NCBI GenBank assembly: GCA_937864205.1
Contig: CALMJB010000113.1
Coordinates: 1 to 14,342 of the forward strand
From: an uncultured Actinomycetes bacterium
GTDB lineage: Bacteria; Actinomycetota; Actinomycetes; Nanopelagicales; Nanopelagicaceae
Direction: 5' to 3'
DNA length: 14,342 nt
Below the pieces are notes generated by a model. It ran no database searches, was not told the DNA's origin, and saw only the letters and a program-made list of their open reading frames with translations. Below, piece by piece: positions 14,340 to 14,342 of the stretch; position 1 is the stretch's first letter; each line of letters begins with the position of its first letter. Position numbers and translations under genes: made by a program.

Positions 14340-14342
14340 TTT

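Overview
This window is a gene-dense, low-GC (roughly 40% by eye) stretch of an actinobacterial chromosome close to the replication origin. It holds 12 complete protein genes and the tail of a thirteenth. There are no RNA genes, mobile elements or CRISPR arrays that I can see, and no gene-free stretch reaches 300 bases. The gene order rsmG(end)-parA-parB / cwlM-trxA-trxB-murJ-DUF6049-NUDIX / CCA transferase matches the block known from Mycobacterium (Rv3919c to Rv3907c). The continuation MFS / DUF5318-class A PBP resembles Rv0049-ponA1 and its Streptomyces counterpart. Low GC, small intergenic gaps, overlapping gene ends and missing accessory genes suggest a streamlined free-living actinobacterium, for example a freshwater acI/Nanopelagicales-type organism. 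That placement is inference from gene order and composition.

Layout. At 1-45 is the 3' end of an upstream gene, probably rsmG. At 69-1837 (+) lie parA and parB, with a near-perfect parS site inside the first codons of parA. At 1834-9052 (-) is one long run, in transcription order: NUDIX hydrolase (MutT4-like), DUF6049 secreted/membrane protein, murJ, trxB, trxA, cwlM and a PLP aminotransferase. It ends tail-to-tail with parB. At 9154-10617 (+) is the CCA-adding enzyme, overlapping tail-to-tail with an MFS permease at 10583-11902 (-). At 11945-14339 (+) are a DUF5318 zinc-ribbon protein and a class A penicillin-binding protein.

How the genes fit together. ParA/ParB/parS segregate the origin region. 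MurJ flips lipid II, CwlM is the cytoplasmic regulator of precursor synthesis, and the bifunctional PBP polymerises and cross-links the product. DUF6049 and DUF5318 travel with these wall genes but have no established role. TrxA/TrxB form a thioredoxin system.

Three observations stand out. The CwlM homologue has lost both histidine zinc ligands and the catalytic glutamate of amidases, yet keeps a Thr-Gly-Thr tail like the phosphorylated tail of mycobacterial CwlM. Every gene that begins a transcription unit has a TANNNT hexamer 5-8 nt before its ATG and no Shine-Dalgarno sequence, while the internal genes lack that hexamer and mostly have Shine-Dalgarno sequences, which points to systematic leaderless transcription. 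The parS site is translated as V-S-R-E-T in ParA and sits just downstream of the inferred parA promoter. I see no wholly new multi-gene system; this is a conserved core region with these specific oddities.
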